DNA of 37,300 nt from Terriglobia bacterium (GCA_003175985.1 PSRJ01000351.1:1-37300); one strand, 5' to 3'. Counted from the stretch's first letter, positions 8,306 to 17,627 are shown. The notes: generated by a model not told the origin, from the letters alone. Made by a program: numbers and translations.

Positions 8306-9685
8306 CTACCGGACTGCGTCCGGATATGGATATGCCCCCGTCGGAGTAATCGGGTTGGCTCGCCGCTTCTGCGTGGCGGCAAACGCCTCTTGCACGGGCG
8401 GTGGGAACGTCGGAACCATCTTGGCAACCTGCTCGAGAAGATCCTTGACCACTTCGGAATTCTCGGCCGCGACGTCATAGCTCTCGTCCGGGTCGCGCAC
8501 GAGGTTGTAGAGTTCCGGACGGGGGAGCGTGAAAGTGTGGCGTCCCCTCGCCGGCACTTCTACATAAGGCGGCGTGTTGTACCTCGCCAGGTGCAGCTTC
8601 CAATTCTTCCAGCGAACGCACTGCAGTTCCCACTCGTCGAAGTACAACAGCGGCGGCCGCTCGACGGACTGCATCCGCCCCTGCAGCAGAGGCCAGATGT
8701 CCACTCCATCCAGAGATTTGGCGGGGAGCGCCGCGTCGCAAAGCCGGGCAACCGTGGGAAACACGTCCATCAGGGATGCCGTGCCGTCGCAGGTCCGTCC
8801 TCCCGGAATCTTGCCCGTCCAACGTGCGAGGAAAGGCTCCCGGACGCCGCCTTCATACGTGGTGGCCTTGCGGCCTCGAAGCTTGCCTGGGCTGCCGAGA
8901 TACCAGGGGCCATTGTCACTCGTGAAGATCACCATCGTGTCCTGGTCCAGCTTGTTTTGCTTCAGCGTGTGGAGCACTTCGCCAACGCTCCAGTCCAGTT
9001 CCTCGACTACGTCACCGTAAATCCCTTGCGCCGATTTTCCGCGAAATCGTTGCGAAGCCCCCAGCGGAATGTGCGGGTAGGTATGCGGCATATATAGGAA
9101 GAATGGCGAAGTCTTGTTGGTGTTGATGAATTTGACCGCCTGTTCGGTATACCGCATGGTCAACGCGTCCAGGTCGGCCGTTTCCTGGATGACTTCGGTA
9201 TTGTGCATCAGCACCCTGGGATTCATGTCGTTGGAGTAGGGAATCCCGAAGTACTCTTGAAAGCCGCGCGCGGTGGGTAGGAACTGCGCCGGGCGGCCCA
9301 AGTGCCACTTCCCGATGCACATGGTGGAGTACTTGCGGGCCCGCAACACATCCGCCAGCGTGGTTTCGTCCAGGTTCAAGCCATCCTGATCCTGCGGGAA
9401 GAAGACGCGGGGCACACCCACGCGCGTGGGATAGCGGCCCGTCAGCAGAGCGGCGCGCGATGGTGAACAGACCGGATCCGCCGAGTCGCAGTTTGTGAAC
9501 CGGACACCTTCGGAGGCCAGGCGGTCCAGGTTTGGCGTCCGGATGCTGGACCCGTAGCACCCCAGGTCGCCGTAGCCGAGGTCATCCGCCAGTATCAGAA
9601 CGATATTCGGCGGTTTCGGAGCCGCGGCTAACGCCTGGCGGCCGGCCGCCGCGGCCATCGCGGAGAGAAATTCACGTCTGTCCAA
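8306..9685 (-). CDS. Exported sulfatase (formylglycine type)
   Basis: A 459-residue type I sulfatase. The N-terminus carries a Tat-like DRREFLS followed by an Ala-rich segment. The alkaline-phosphatase-superfamily core is complete: metal-binding ADDLGYGD (33-40), the formylglycine motif CSPSR at 73-77 (Cys73 would be converted by a sulfatase-modifying enzyme), LLTGRYP, GKWHLG, MPHTYPH and the metal-binding TSDNGPW. Length and motifs fit arylsulfatase A-like family enzymes that remove sulfate esters from carbohydrates or other organics. The substrate cannot be read from sequence. It lies 9 nt downstream of the carboxylesterase gene, so the two are probably co-transcribed and may act on the same exported substrate. 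No maturation enzyme is visible in the window. Confidence 0.93.
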   Translation of the reverse strand: MDRREFLSAMAAAAGRQALAAAPKPPNIVLILADDLGYGDLGCYGSSIRTPNLDRLASEGVRFTNCDSADPVCSPSRAALLTGRYPTRVGVPRVFFPQDQDGLNLDETTLADVLRARKYSTMCIGKWHLGRPAQFLPTARGFQEYFGIPYSNDMNPRVLMHNTEVIQETADLDALTMRYTEQAVKFINTNKTSPFFLYMPHTYPHIPLGASQRFRGKSAQGIYGDVVEELDWSVGEVLHTLKQNKLDQDTMVIFTSDNGPWYLGSPGKLRGRKATTYEGGVREPFLARWTGKIPGGRTCDGTASLMDVFPTVARLCDAALPAKSLDGVDIWPLLQGRMQSVERPPLLYFDEWELQCVRWKNWKLHLARYNTPPYVEVPARGRHTFTLPRPELYNLVRDPDESYDVAAENSEVVKDLLEQVAKMVPTFPPPVQEAFAATQKRRANPITPTGAYPYPDAVR

Positions 9686-9694
9686 TCCGCCTCC

Positions 9695-11350
9695 CTATCC
9701 CAGTTGCTGCCAAAGCAAGCGCTCTTCGTGAAATGGATCGTGCACCAGGCGGCACTCGGCGTCCAGGAACATTGTGGCCCGGTCTTCCAGGGTGTAAGCC
9801 GGCCAGTGCGGGATCTCGTCGTGGTTGGGGTTGCTCGATCGCGCGAATGATGCCCAGGCACGGCTCATGTTACGCGCCGCTTTGAAGCGGTCGGGCCGTT
9901 TGCTGTTTACGATATCCGGGTGGTTGAATTTGAACGCGATCTCCGTGGCATGCGCCGCCTTGGTGGGATACGTCACTCCCGGCGCGGCGGGTGCTTCCAG
10001 TTCAAAGGCGAACAGGTACATGTAAACCGGCGCCCCCTTCTGCGCAACTTTACGCTCCGCGAGCGTGATGGCGTTGGTCCACATCCAACGGGCTGTCGTG
10101 ATGGCAACGTATAGATCCGTCGGCGAGGCGCCCGGCCTGCTGCGGCGGTAGGTTTCGAGCACGCGGCCGGTATTTTCCCCGAGGCTCGGCTCCAGCGCCT
10201 TCCGCACTCCCGGTTCATCCAGCGAGAACAGCTCCGGCGTGCCGCGCATCATGAAGATGGTCTCGTCCTTGTTGGTGCCGACCATGAGGGGGATCTTCGC
10301 TGCCGCCGCGGGAGCCACGGGGTCGAACGGATGGTTGGGAATGTAATGGCCGTCCACCACCGGGCTGAAGCCCAGGTTGGCTCCCGAGAGCGCAGGCAGC
10401 GCCCCGGTTCTGCGCCCCCCGGACTGCAGCGCGATCTGCGCCTCGAGTAGTTTTTCCGCGGGTAGCGTGAGCAGTTCCCGGGCGTTATTCCTGCTCAATC
10501 CCAGTTTGCCGAGGAGGGCCAACGTCGCTTCCGTGCTCGCATCTTTCGACCGCAGGCGCAAAGTGGCGCCGCTCTCTATGCTGGCCTTGTGGAAGTTGCC
10601 CTTGGCCGATGGCAGGGCCAGGAGCGTGCTCGTTTTGGCGCCGCCTCCCGATTCACCCCAGATCATAATGTTGTCCGGATCGCCGCCAAACGCCTCTGCG
10701 TTTTCCCGAACCCACGCGAGTGCGGCCGCGATGTCCAGCATCCCGGCGCAACCCGAAGCGGCGTACTCCTCCCCGAGTATCTCGCCCAGGTAGAGATAAC
10801 CAAACAGGTTGAGCCGGTGGTTGTGCGTAACGACCACCACGTCGTAACTTTTCGCCAGTGCAGCGCCATCGTGCGCGCGGTCCTGGGGGAACACGTCCGC
10901 GCCGCCATTCCCCGTGGCAAAACCGCCTCCGTGGGAATAGAACATAACCGGGCGCTTCTTCCCGTCCCGAAGCCCGGGCGTCCAGATATTCAGGAAGAGG
11001 CAATCCTCGCTGGCGGGGGCGGGCTTCCATTCCTTGGGCCAGGCGGGATCAGGATTCTGCTTGGATTGTGGCCCGTAAGCCAGCGCGTCGCGGACTCCGG
11101 TCCAGGGCTTCAGTTTGGGAGGAGGCTGGAACCGCTTGACGCCCGCGGGAGATTCGCCATATCGGATGCCTTTGAAAATCTTCAAACCATCCTGCACGGC
11201 TCCACGCAACTCTCCATGCGTGGTTTTCACATTTGCCGTAGCTTCCGGTTTCGCGTCCGCCCGGAGGAGCGGTGCGGCAAGCGTCACTCCGGCCCCGGAT
11301 GAAACGTGAAACAGAAATGACCGGCGATTCATGCCCGAGCTATAGAACAT
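9695..11350 (-). CDS. Exported type-B carboxylesterase
   Basis: A 551-residue carboxylesterase/p-nitrobenzyl-esterase-type enzyme. A Tat-like leader MNRRSFLFHVSSGAG begins at residue 7. Family motifs are FKGIRYGE, EDCLFLNIW, an oxyanion-hole HGGGF, the nucleophile elbow GESGGG (Ser about 234), NKDET with the acid and AAHATEI with the probable catalytic His. The start was set at the ATG at 11348-11350 because AAGGAGG (complement of 11359-11365) stands 8 nt upstream; the longer ORF beginning at 11383 has its first codons inside this ribosome-binding site and is rejected. The gene lies 70 nt downstream of the citrate-family transporter and 9 nt upstream of the sulfatase. A role releasing an organic acid or alcohol from an exported ester is inferred. 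Confidence 0.92.
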   Translation of the reverse strand: MFYSSGMNRRSFLFHVSSGAGVTLAAPLLRADAKPEATANVKTTHGELRGAVQDGLKIFKGIRYGESPAGVKRFQPPPKLKPWTGVRDALAYGPQSKQNPDPAWPKEWKPAPASEDCLFLNIWTPGLRDGKKRPVMFYSHGGGFATGNGGADVFPQDRAHDGAALAKSYDVVVVTHNHRLNLFGYLYLGEILGEEYAASGCAGMLDIAAALAWVRENAEAFGGDPDNIMIWGESGGGAKTSTLLALPSAKGNFHKASIESGATLRLRSKDASTEATLALLGKLGLSRNNARELLTLPAEKLLEAQIALQSGGRRTGALPALSGANLGFSPVVDGHYIPNHPFDPVAPAAAAKIPLMVGTNKDETIFMMRGTPELFSLDEPGVRKALEPSLGENTGRVLETYRRSRPGASPTDLYVAITTARWMWTNAITLAERKVAQKGAPVYMYLFAFELEAPAAPGVTYPTKAAHATEIAFKFNHPDIVNSKRPDRFKAARNMSRAWASFARSSNPNHDEIPHWPAYTLEDRATMFLDAECRLVHDPFHEERLLWQQLG

Positions 11351-11420
11351 AACATTCTCCTCCTTATAGACAATGCTCATCATACTCTGCTGCTCTGTTC
11401 ACGCGGGGGGAAGCGATTCG

Positions 11421-12716
11421 TTACAGCGGGAAGATACCCAGGATAACGGCCACCGCGGTCATCGCCAGCGAAGCGCCCAACAACAAAGGAAACGCAAATT
11501 GCTGATGATCACGGAACTCGATTCCGGCCAGCCCTGCAATCAGAAATGCAGCGGGCGTCAAAGGACTCACCGGGAATCCCGTGGTCATCTGGCCAAGAAC
11601 CGACGCTTGCGCCATCTGTACGGTTGGGATGCCGAAAGTACGTCCCGTTTCCGCCAGCACCGGCAGCACTCCGAAATAGAAAGAGTCGGGGTCGAACACG
11701 AGGCTGAGAGGCATGGATAGCAGCCCCAGCACGAACGGCAGATGCGGCGCCGCGGCCCGCGGCAGAACGGACACAGCCGATTTCGCCATTGCTGCCAGAA
11801 TTCCCGATTCCTTCATGATCCCGGTAAAGGCCCCAGCGGCGAAAAGGATGGCGGCCATCAGCAGAGCCGCCCGGGCGTGCGCGTCAATCCGTTCCCGTTG
11901 CTGACGGATGTCTGAGTAGTTGATCTGCAGCGCCAGCACCACTCCTACCATGAACACCGCGACCGGGTCCAACTTCGCCGCAATCATGGCAGTAATCAGG
12001 ACCAGGGTGAGAGCCAGATTGATCCAAAACCGGTTCGGCCGGCGCAATGCCAGTTGCTCCTTCGTTAGCTCACGCAGGAAGATCTCGCCGGGCCCCTGGC
12101 CCTGGCGGAACCCCAATCGCTTTGCTTCTCTTCTGCCCAGCCACCAGGCGGCGCTAAATACGAATACGAGTCCTGCCAACTGCACCGGTAGCAATGGGTT
12201 GAAAATGGACGCGACCGTGAGGTGCAGTGAGGCCGCCGCACGAATCATCGGCCCGGTCCACGGCAGGAAGTTTACGCCTGCCGCGAGAGAAGCTGCGCAC
12301 GCCAGCACGCGCTTATCCATGCCAAGGCGCTCGTAAAGCGGCAGCATCACCGGCACGGTCACCAGGAAGGTCACGGCGCCGGAGCCATCCAGATGCACCA
12401 GCAAGGCGAGCAGCGCAGTGCCGATCACAATGCGCACCGGGTCGCTGCCGGCGGCTGCGAGGATCCGGTCGATGATCGGATCGAGCATTCCGGCGTCGGT
12501 CATTATGCCGAAATACAGGATGGCAAAAACGAACATCCCGGCCACACCCGCGACACTTTGAATGCCCCGAAGCATGAAGCCTGCCGTTTGAAACCCGAAG
12601 CCCCCCGCCACCGCAGCCGCCACTGGAACTGCAATCAGCGCGCCTAGCGGAGTCATCTTTTTGCCGAGAATAAGCGCGAGCAGTACGGCGATGGTTACGA
12701 ATCCGAGGAGCGCCAC
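11421..12716 (-). CDS. Citrate transporter family (CitMHS-type) permease
   Basis: A 431-residue integral membrane protein with about 12 hydrophobic segments and the CitMHS layout: an N-terminal hairpin ([18 protein letters not shown]), a conserved [17 protein letters not shown] motif near residue 110, [12 protein letters not shown] near 155, a hydrophilic loop at about 215-235, and a second half with FGVLPVL and [14 protein letters not shown]. The family imports citrate or related carboxylates, commonly as a metal complex with protons; the exact substrate is not determinable. It starts 4 nt after the CoA-transferase stop codon, which implies co-transcription and a shared substrate: import followed by CoA activation. 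Confidence 0.87.
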   Translation of the reverse strand: MALLGFVTIAVLLALILGKKMTPLGALIAVPVAAAVAGGFGFQTAGFMLRGIQSVAGVAGMFVFAILYFGIMTDAGMLDPIIDRILAAAGSDPVRIVIGTALLALLVHLDGSGAVTFLVTVPVMLPLYERLGMDKRVLACAASLAAGVNFLPWTGPMIRAAASLHLTVASIFNPLLPVQLAGLVFVFSAAWWLGRREAKRLGFRQGQGPGEIFLRELTKEQLALRRPNRFWINLALTLVLITAMIAAKLDPVAVFMVGVVLALQINYSDIRQQRERIDAHARAALLMAAILFAAGAFTGIMKESGILAAMAKSAVSVLPRAAAPHLPFVLGLLSMPLSLVFDPDSFYFGVLPVLAETGRTFGIPTVQMAQASVLGQMTTGFPVSPLTPAAFLIAGLAGIEFRDHQQFAFPLLLGASLAMTAVAVILGIFPL

Positions 12717-12720
12717 GTTT

Positions 12721-13947
12721 CTAGGCTACGGTCCCGGGGGGCACGGAGGATTCGAAAATCGCTCCACTTGAAGCAAGCTCGTCGAGCGTTGGATCGTCCA
12801 GACTGAGCAGCGCCTGCAGCGCGCAGCGGGTATGCTGGCCCAGCAGCGGCGCCGGGGTACGCGTCCGGGCAGGCATCTCCCCAAGCTTCACCGGCGTGCC
12901 GGTTACCCGGTGCGGTCCGGCGACCGGGTGTTCGAGCACCGGGAACATCTCCCGAATGGCACATTGCGGATGCTCCGCAACCTCCTGGAAATTGCGTACC
13001 AGCGAAGCCGGGATGCCGGCCGCCTGGAGTCTTTCGAGCCACGCGCCCGCGGGTCTATGCCGGAAAACCTCCTCCAGCAGCGGTTCTAACACACCTCGAT
13101 TGCGGATGCGCTGCGCGTTGCTGGCGTAATCCGGGTGATCCGATAAATCGGGCCGATCGATCGCCCCACAAAAGGCGGCCCACAGCTTTTCGCTGCCTAC
13201 GGCAATTGCAATCTCGCGGTCGCCGGTGTGAAAGACGCGGTAGGGCACCACGGTCGGGAATGCCGTGCCCATCGGCCGGGGAACGATGCCGGAGCCGAGG
13301 TAGGTCATGTAATTGGAGCTCATGGTAGAAATCATGCTATCGAGCATGGCCACGTCCACGAACTGGCCCCGACCTGTTGTCTCGCGGGCACGGAGCGCCA
13401 GCAGAATCCCGATCACGGCGAACAGACCTGCTGTTACATCCGTCACCCCATAACCACAGCGCACGGATTCGCCCTCGGTGGTCCCGGTGATGCTCAGCAG
13501 CCCGCTCGATGCCTGCACCACCAGGTCCATGGCGGCTTCGTCACGTGACGGGCCGCCCTGTCCATAACCGGAAATCGAGCAGTAAACGAGGCGAGGATTG
13601 CGCCGGCTGACCGCTTCATATCCCAGGCCAAGCCGGTCCATGGCGCCGGGGCGGAAGTTTTCGAGGAGCACGTCCATCCGGTCAATGAGCCGGCCACACA
13701 GATCGAGGCCCTGCGGCTGTTTCAAGTCGATCGAGATGCCCCGCTTGCCCCGGTTCAATCCCAGGAAGACGCTGGCCTCACCGCCCGCGAACGGCGGGCC
13801 CCATCCGCGGCCCATATCGCCCGAGCGCGCCTCGAGCTTATACACCTCGGCTCCATAATCCGCCAGCAGCAGCGTGCAATAAGGACCGGCCAGCGCGTGC
13901 GAGAAGTCCAGCACGCGAATTCCTGCCAAAGCGCTCTGTGGTTCCAT
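12721..13947 (-). CDS. Family III CoA-transferase (CaiB/BaiF type)
   Basis: A 408-residue family III CoA-transferase. Diagnostic segments are the N-terminal [30 protein letters not shown], the [12 protein letters not shown] block, [17 protein letters not shown] and AAMDLVVQA with the probable catalytic Asp at 141. These enzymes move CoA between carboxylic acids in the cytosol, for example between succinyl-CoA and an organic acid. The acceptor is unknown, but the gene is the first of the unit that includes a CitMHS permease, so a di- or tricarboxylate is likely. Start is the ATG at 13947; the upstream AAGAGTGG is only a weak ribosome-binding site. Confidence 0.9.
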   Translation of the reverse strand: MEPQSALAGIRVLDFSHALAGPYCTLLLADYGAEVYKLEARSGDMGRGWGPPFAGGEASVFLGLNRGKRGISIDLKQPQGLDLCGRLIDRMDVLLENFRPGAMDRLGLGYEAVSRRNPRLVYCSISGYGQGGPSRDEAAMDLVVQASSGLLSITGTTEGESVRCGYGVTDVTAGLFAVIGILLALRARETTGRGQFVDVAMLDSMISTMSSNYMTYLGSGIVPRPMGTAFPTVVPYRVFHTGDREIAIAVGSEKLWAAFCGAIDRPDLSDHPDYASNAQRIRNRGVLEPLLEEVFRHRPAGAWLERLQAAGIPASLVRNFQEVAEHPQCAIREMFPVLEHPVAGPHRVTGTPVKLGEMPARTRTPAPLLGQHTRCALQALLSLDDPTLDELASSGAIFESSVPPGTVA

Positions 13948-13970
13948 CCACTCTTATGCTAGTTCCGGGA

Positions 13971-13990
13971 CTGCATTTAGACAATTGCAG
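13971..13990. promoter_or_regulatory. Interrupted palindrome upstream of CoA-transferase gene
   Basis: CTGCATTT-AG-ACAATTGCAG is a 20-bp near-palindrome: CTGCA/TGCAG pair exactly and two further T-A pairs lie inside. It is 24-43 bp upstream of the CoA-transferase ATG, in the 161-bp region shared with the divergent porin-like gene. Size and location fit a dimeric repressor operator. A second, wider inverted repeat in the same region is CCCGCCGA (14018-14025) with TCGGCGGG (14060-14067). Binding is inferred, not shown. Confidence 0.35.
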
Positions 13991-14108
13991 CCGCTGACCT
14001 CTAAAGAAAACTCCCGGCCCGCCGATCAGATAACCAGTGAATAACGTCTCAGCATTCGCTCGGCGGGTCCTGTACGGTCCGCATCTCAATCGATTTCACG
14101 GAGTGATT

Positions 14109-15350
14109 ATGCCAGCAAAAACGCTCGCCTTGGCCGCGGCCCTCTCCGCCGCGCCCGGCCTCGTCTATGCACAGTTTGATTTCCACGTTCACGGGCGGGA
14201 TGTGCAGGTCCACAGCTTCGCCTCGCAGGGCTTTGCTTATTCGAACCACAACAACTACGTGACCATGAACACCAGTCAGGGAAGCTTCCGGCTGACTGAT
14301 TTCGGCTTCAACGCATCCACGCAGCTCACCGACAAGTTGCGCGTCGGCGCGCAGCTCTACGATTACAACCTCGGACAGTTGGGCAAATGGCATCCGAGTC
14401 TGGATTGGGGGCTGGTCGACTACCGCTTCAAGGACTGGTTCGGCGTGCGCGGCGGAAAAGTGAAGACCGTGGTGGGTCTCTACAACGACACACAGGACAT
14501 GGAGTTCCTTCATACGTGGGCACTCATGCCGCAGTCAGTCTACCCGCTCGATGTGCGCGGCGATTCCATCGCGCATATCGGCGGAGACCTGTACGGGAAT
14601 GTTCCAGTCCGCAAGATAGGCACTTTCAGTTATACGGTTTACGGAGGCAAGCGGCCCAACGATCCGGATGGCGGGTATCTTTTCGGCTTGTCCACATCGA
14701 GCAGGGTGACACTACCGAACGGAACCTTTATCTATGTCACCTCCTCGACGAAGAGTATTACCCACTACAGCGGACCGGTTTTTGGGGCGGATCTGCGTTG
14801 GACTACTCCGGTGAAAGGGCTCCTCGTGGGCGCGTCCTATATGAAGCAGGACATCACCACGACAGGTCAGTACGTCAAGCCCACGACCATTCCTTACCGG
14901 CTGGTCACATTGAAGGACCCGATGATCGCATTTTACGTGGAGTACACGCTCGGCAATCTCAGATTTGCCGGCGAGTACCGCCGGGAAATCAAGACCGGGG
15001 TGTTCAACGCTCCCACCGGAATACTGATACCCGGAAATGAAAACGCGCGCAGCGGCTATGTATCGGCTGCTTACCGGATCTCGAAATGGCTGGAGGTCGG
15101 CGCCTACCATTCGCGCTTCATTGCCAATTGGTCGCTATACCACGGCGATCCGATGAACCATGTTTTCGATCAGGCCGTAACCGCCCGTGTGGATATGACC
15201 AGGTACCTGGATTTCAAGGTGGAAGGCCACTTCGTGGATGGAGCGATGATCAATAGCGTTCTGGATCGGGGTTTCTACGCGGCTCCCAATCCGGGCGGTC
15301 TTAAGCCCACCATGAACATGCTCGTAATGCGGCTGGGGTACCACCTGTAA
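14109..15350 (+). CDS. Porin-like outer-membrane beta-barrel
   Basis: A 413-residue exported protein. The signal peptide MPAKTLALAAALSAAPGLVYA is followed by alternating, aromatic-rich strands (FDFHVHG, FRLTDFGFNAST, RVGAQLYDYNLGQLG, FGVRGGKVKTVVGLYNDTQD) and a C-terminus LVMRLGYHL that ends in an outer-membrane-like beta-strand. The chosen ATG at 14109 has GGAG about 6 nt upstream and gives a proper signal peptide at residue 1; the ORF could be extended upstream to 14037 but then the leader is internal. The next gene is a small periplasmic binding-like protein 27 nt downstream. The pair faces the divergent carboxylate-utilisation unit, so a role in outer-membrane passage of that substrate is plausible but unproved. 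Confidence 0.75.
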   Translation: MPAKTLALAAALSAAPGLVYAQFDFHVHGRDVQVHSFASQGFAYSNHNNYVTMNTSQGSFRLTDFGFNASTQLTDKLRVGAQLYDYNLGQLGKWHPSLDWGLVDYRFKDWFGVRGGKVKTVVGLYNDTQDMEFLHTWALMPQSVYPLDVRGDSIAHIGGDLYGNVPVRKIGTFSYTVYGGKRPNDPDGGYLFGLSTSSRVTLPNGTFIYVTSSTKSITHYSGPVFGADLRWTTPVKGLLVGASYMKQDITTTGQYVKPTTIPYRLVTLKDPMIAFYVEYTLGNLRFAGEYRREIKTGVFNAPTGILIPGNENARSGYVSAAYRISKWLEVGAYHSRFIANWSLYHGDPMNHVFDQAVTARVDMTRYLDFKVEGHFVDGAMINSVLDRGFYAAPNPGGLKPTMNMLVMRLGYHL

Positions 15351-15377
15351 AGCAGCCGCCAGAATGAGGGAAACTCG

Positions 15378-15812
15378 ATGCGAAACCAACCAATGCTGAC
15401 GGCTCTATTAGCCCTCGCCGTGGCCTGCGTCTGCGGCCGCGGGAACGCCAATGCGGCTGATCTCAAGATAATCGCAAATCCAAGTGTGAGTGCATCCTCA
15501 CTCTCCAGCGACGAGCTCAAGGGTGTCTTTCTGGCCACCAAGACATCGCTCGGTGATGGCAGCCACGTGGAGCCGGTGCTCGAGAAGGGCGGACCGGTTC
15601 ACGAATCATTTCTGAAAACATATCTCGGAAAGACGGATAACGCTCTCGAGACCTACTATCGCAGCCTCGTATTCACTGGCAAAGGTTCCATGCCCAAGAC
15701 CGTTGCGGGGGATGCCGACGTCGTGGAATACGTTGCCAAAACCAAGGGGGCCATAGGGTATGTCGGCTCCGGAGCGAATATAGCCGGCGTCAAAACGCTC
15801 GAAGTAAAATAG
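15378..15812 (+). CDS. Small periplasmic binding-like (PstS/PBP-like) protein
   Basis: A 144-residue protein with a signal peptide (residues 1 to about 27, ending NANA) and a mini-PBP-like fold: DLKIIANPSVSASSLSSDELKGVFLATKT, a GPVHESFLKTYLGKT segment and a terminal AIGYVGSGANIAGVKTLEV. These resemble the phosphate-binding PstS-like family, but at about half the length of a normal PstS. Small proteins of this type are frequently encoded next to porin-like genes. The ligand is unknown; no ABC permease is present here. GAGGGAA lies 7-8 nt before the ATG. Confidence 0.72.
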   Translation: MRNQPMLTALLALAVACVCGRGNANAADLKIIANPSVSASSLSSDELKGVFLATKTSLGDGSHVEPVLEKGGPVHESFLKTYLGKTDNALETYYRSLVFTGKGSMPKTVAGDADVVEYVAKTKGAIGYVGSGANIAGVKTLEVK

Positions 15813-15948
15813 CGCGAATCAAGCGGGCCAGACACGGCGAAGTTCGCGTTCCGCGACGCGTTTCTTCCTGCTCCACTTCATAGACCTCTTCAAGCCGAGC
15901 GCGCGGGCTGATATATGATAGATCGCTGGGCGTCGCTTGAAGACTCCT

Positions 15949-17262
15949 ATGATCGAGCGCAAAGAAGCTGCCGTAGCCGCAAAGGACTCTGTCGCGTGCG
16001 AGCGTCCCACGCGCGTGCGCCGCGTCGTTTTGGGCCTCGCCGTAGCGGCTTACATGATCACGTACATGGATCGCGTGGTGATGTCGGCGGCCGTGCCTTC
16101 CATCCAGAAGGAGTTCGGGTTCTCGCTGATCACCATGGGCTGGATTGTCAGCTCGTTCCGTTGGGCCTACGCCCTGTTCCAAATCCCCGGCGGCTGGTTT
16201 GGCGATCTGGTGGGCCCACGCAGAGCGCTCTCGGCAATCGTCGTCTGGTGGTCGGTCTTCACGTCGATGACAGCGTCCGCCTGGAGCGCTGCTTCCATGG
16301 CAACCATGCGATTCCTTTTCGGAATCGGCGAGGCCGGCGCATTCCCAATTGCGACGCGATCCCTTTCCCGTTGGGTTCTTCCGGCAGAGCGAGGATTCGT
16401 GCAGGGTCTGACGCATGCCGGCTCGCGCCTGGGCGCCGCTTTCACGCCTCCCCTGGTCGTCTTCATCCTGCTGCGTTATGGCTGGCGAGCCCCGTTCTTC
16501 TGTTTCGGAATCCTGGGACTTCTTTGGGCAGCCACCTGGTATTGGTACTACCGCGACAGTCCCGAGCAGCATTCGTCCGTCAATGCCGCCGAGCTCGCCG
16601 TAATCCGAAACTCCCTCGGCGCGCCTGCTTCCGCCAAACGGAGCATCCCCTGGAAGGCGATTCTCTCGTCTCCACAGATCTGGCTGATTTGCGCAATGTA
16701 TTTTTGCTACGCCTACAACATCGACTTTTACCTGTCGTGGTTTCCGAAATACTTGAACGCCTCGCGTGGCATCAGCCTGGAGAAAATGGGATTGTTCGCG
16801 AGCGTTCCGCTGATTGCCGGCACACTGGGCGATCTGTTCGGCGGCTGGATTTCCGACGTGTGGCTGAAACATTCGGGGAACGTCACGCGATCGCGCCGCG
16901 TTGTTGCCATGGCCGGCTTCCTTTTGGCCGCCGTCTGCGTATGGCCCGCCTATAAGATTCCGCATCCCGTAACCAGCGTGCTGTTCTCCGGTCTGGTGAT
17001 GTTCGGATTGGAAACCACGGTCGGGGTTTCCTGGGCGCTCACCATGGATATCGGAGGCGAGTTTGCCGGCTCGGTCTCATCGGTGATGAATACGTTCGGT
17101 AATCTGGGAGGCGCGCTCGCCTCGGCTCTCGCCGCGTACCTAGTGGAGTTTTACGGCTGGTACACACCGTTCCTGGTGATTGGAATCTTATCGGGGCTGG
17201 GAGCGATTCTCTTTTTGAAGATCGACGCGGGAAGACCGATCCGCGGCCTCGCGAAATCGTGA
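15949..17262 (+). CDS. MFS transporter, anion:cation symporter (ACS)-like
   Basis: A 437-residue major-facilitator protein with about 12 transmembrane segments. The ACS-family signature features are AYMITYMDRVVMSAAVP at TM1, GWIVSSFRWAYALFQIPGGWFGDLVGPRRAL (TM2 and the loop 2-3 motif), and FGIGEAGAFP at TM4. Members carry organic anions such as glucarate, galactonate or tartrate with protons. The ATG at 15949 was preferred over the in-frame TTG at 15937. A TATGAT (15914-15919) could be a -10 element. It follows the porin-like/PBP-like pair in the same direction with a 136-nt gap, so it may have its own promoter. It may take up the product of the adjacent carboxylate locus. Confidence 0.88.
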   Translation: MIERKEAAVAAKDSVACERPTRVRRVVLGLAVAAYMITYMDRVVMSAAVPSIQKEFGFSLITMGWIVSSFRWAYALFQIPGGWFGDLVGPRRALSAIVVWWSVFTSMTASAWSAASMATMRFLFGIGEAGAFPIATRSLSRWVLPAERGFVQGLTHAGSRLGAAFTPPLVVFILLRYGWRAPFFCFGILGLLWAATWYWYYRDSPEQHSSVNAAELAVIRNSLGAPASAKRSIPWKAILSSPQIWLICAMYFCYAYNIDFYLSWFPKYLNASRGISLEKMGLFASVPLIAGTLGDLFGGWISDVWLKHSGNVTRSRRVVAMAGFLLAAVCVWPAYKIPHPVTSVLFSGLVMFGLETTVGVSWALTMDIGGEFAGSVSSVMNTFGNLGGALASALAAYLVEFYGWYTPFLVIGILSGLGAILFLKIDAGRPIRGLAKS

Positions 17263-17277
17263 ACCCAGCTCATCGTG

Positions 17278-17604
17278 TCAAAAAGAAAACGGGTGCCTTT
17301 TTCCCCGCCGCCCCAGCCAGTGACGGACGAGCTCATACTGGGGCACCGCGGTAGGGGACGCCCGAGTCACTTCGATCAACCCCCGCCGCCCCAATAAACG
17401 GATGGCCGCCTGCACCGCGGACTTCGAGAGGCCTGTTTGCGAGGACAAGGTTTGTAAACTGACAGCGATGGAGCGGCTCTCGGAACGGAACAGCAGCGTC
17501 CAGAGGATCAGGTACACCAGGAACCCGGCTGGGGACTTGTCGTGACCTACAAGGTCCGGCAAGAGTACATCTACGACGTAGTCGTCGATAGCTATATGGT
17601 GCAT
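17278..17604 (-). CDS. Small winged-helix DNA-binding protein
   Basis: A 108-residue protein with a predicted winged-helix domain: LQTLSSQTGLSKSAVQAAIRLLGRRGLIEVTR is a typical helix-turn-helix plus wing pattern (about residues 50-80), preceded by a helical segment DKSPAGFLVYLILW. GntR- or MarR-like regulators have this organisation but no effector domain is visible, so it is best left as an unassigned winged-helix regulator. The ATG at 17604 was chosen over the longer start (17661) because the extra 19 codons have no ribosome-binding site and are AT-rich unlike the gene. It is divergent from the VOC gene. It may bind the palindromic region at 17603-17627, which adjoins its own start. Confidence 0.72.
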   Translation of the reverse strand: MHHIAIDDYVVDVLLPDLVGHDKSPAGFLVYLILWTLLFRSESRSIAVSLQTLSSQTGLSKSAVQAAIRLLGRRGLIEVTRASPTAVPQYELVRHWLGRRGKRHPFSF

Positions 17605-17627
17605 ACTACTATAGTAATTATCAGTAT
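17603..17627. promoter_or_regulatory. AT-rich palindromic region next to regulator start
   Basis: An AT-rich island of 25 bp in GC-rich DNA carries a perfect 10-bp palindrome TACTATAGTA (17607-17616) and an outer inverted repeat ATACT (17603-17607) with AGTAT (17623-17627). On the minus strand GATAAT and TATAGT hexamers could be -10 elements for the winged-helix gene, implying a very short or absent leader. The site adjoins the regulator start codon and lies in the divergent region, so autoregulation is a natural hypothesis. Confidence 0.42.

Noticed and set aside
8309-8323. CCGGAC-TGC-GTCCGG hairpin as a terminator between convergent genes
   Set aside because: It lies in the last codons of the sulfatase gene and has no T-run on either side.
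15378-15812. Full phosphate-uptake (Pst) system
   Set aside because: The PBP-like protein is about half the length of PstS and no permease or ATPase genes are adjacent.
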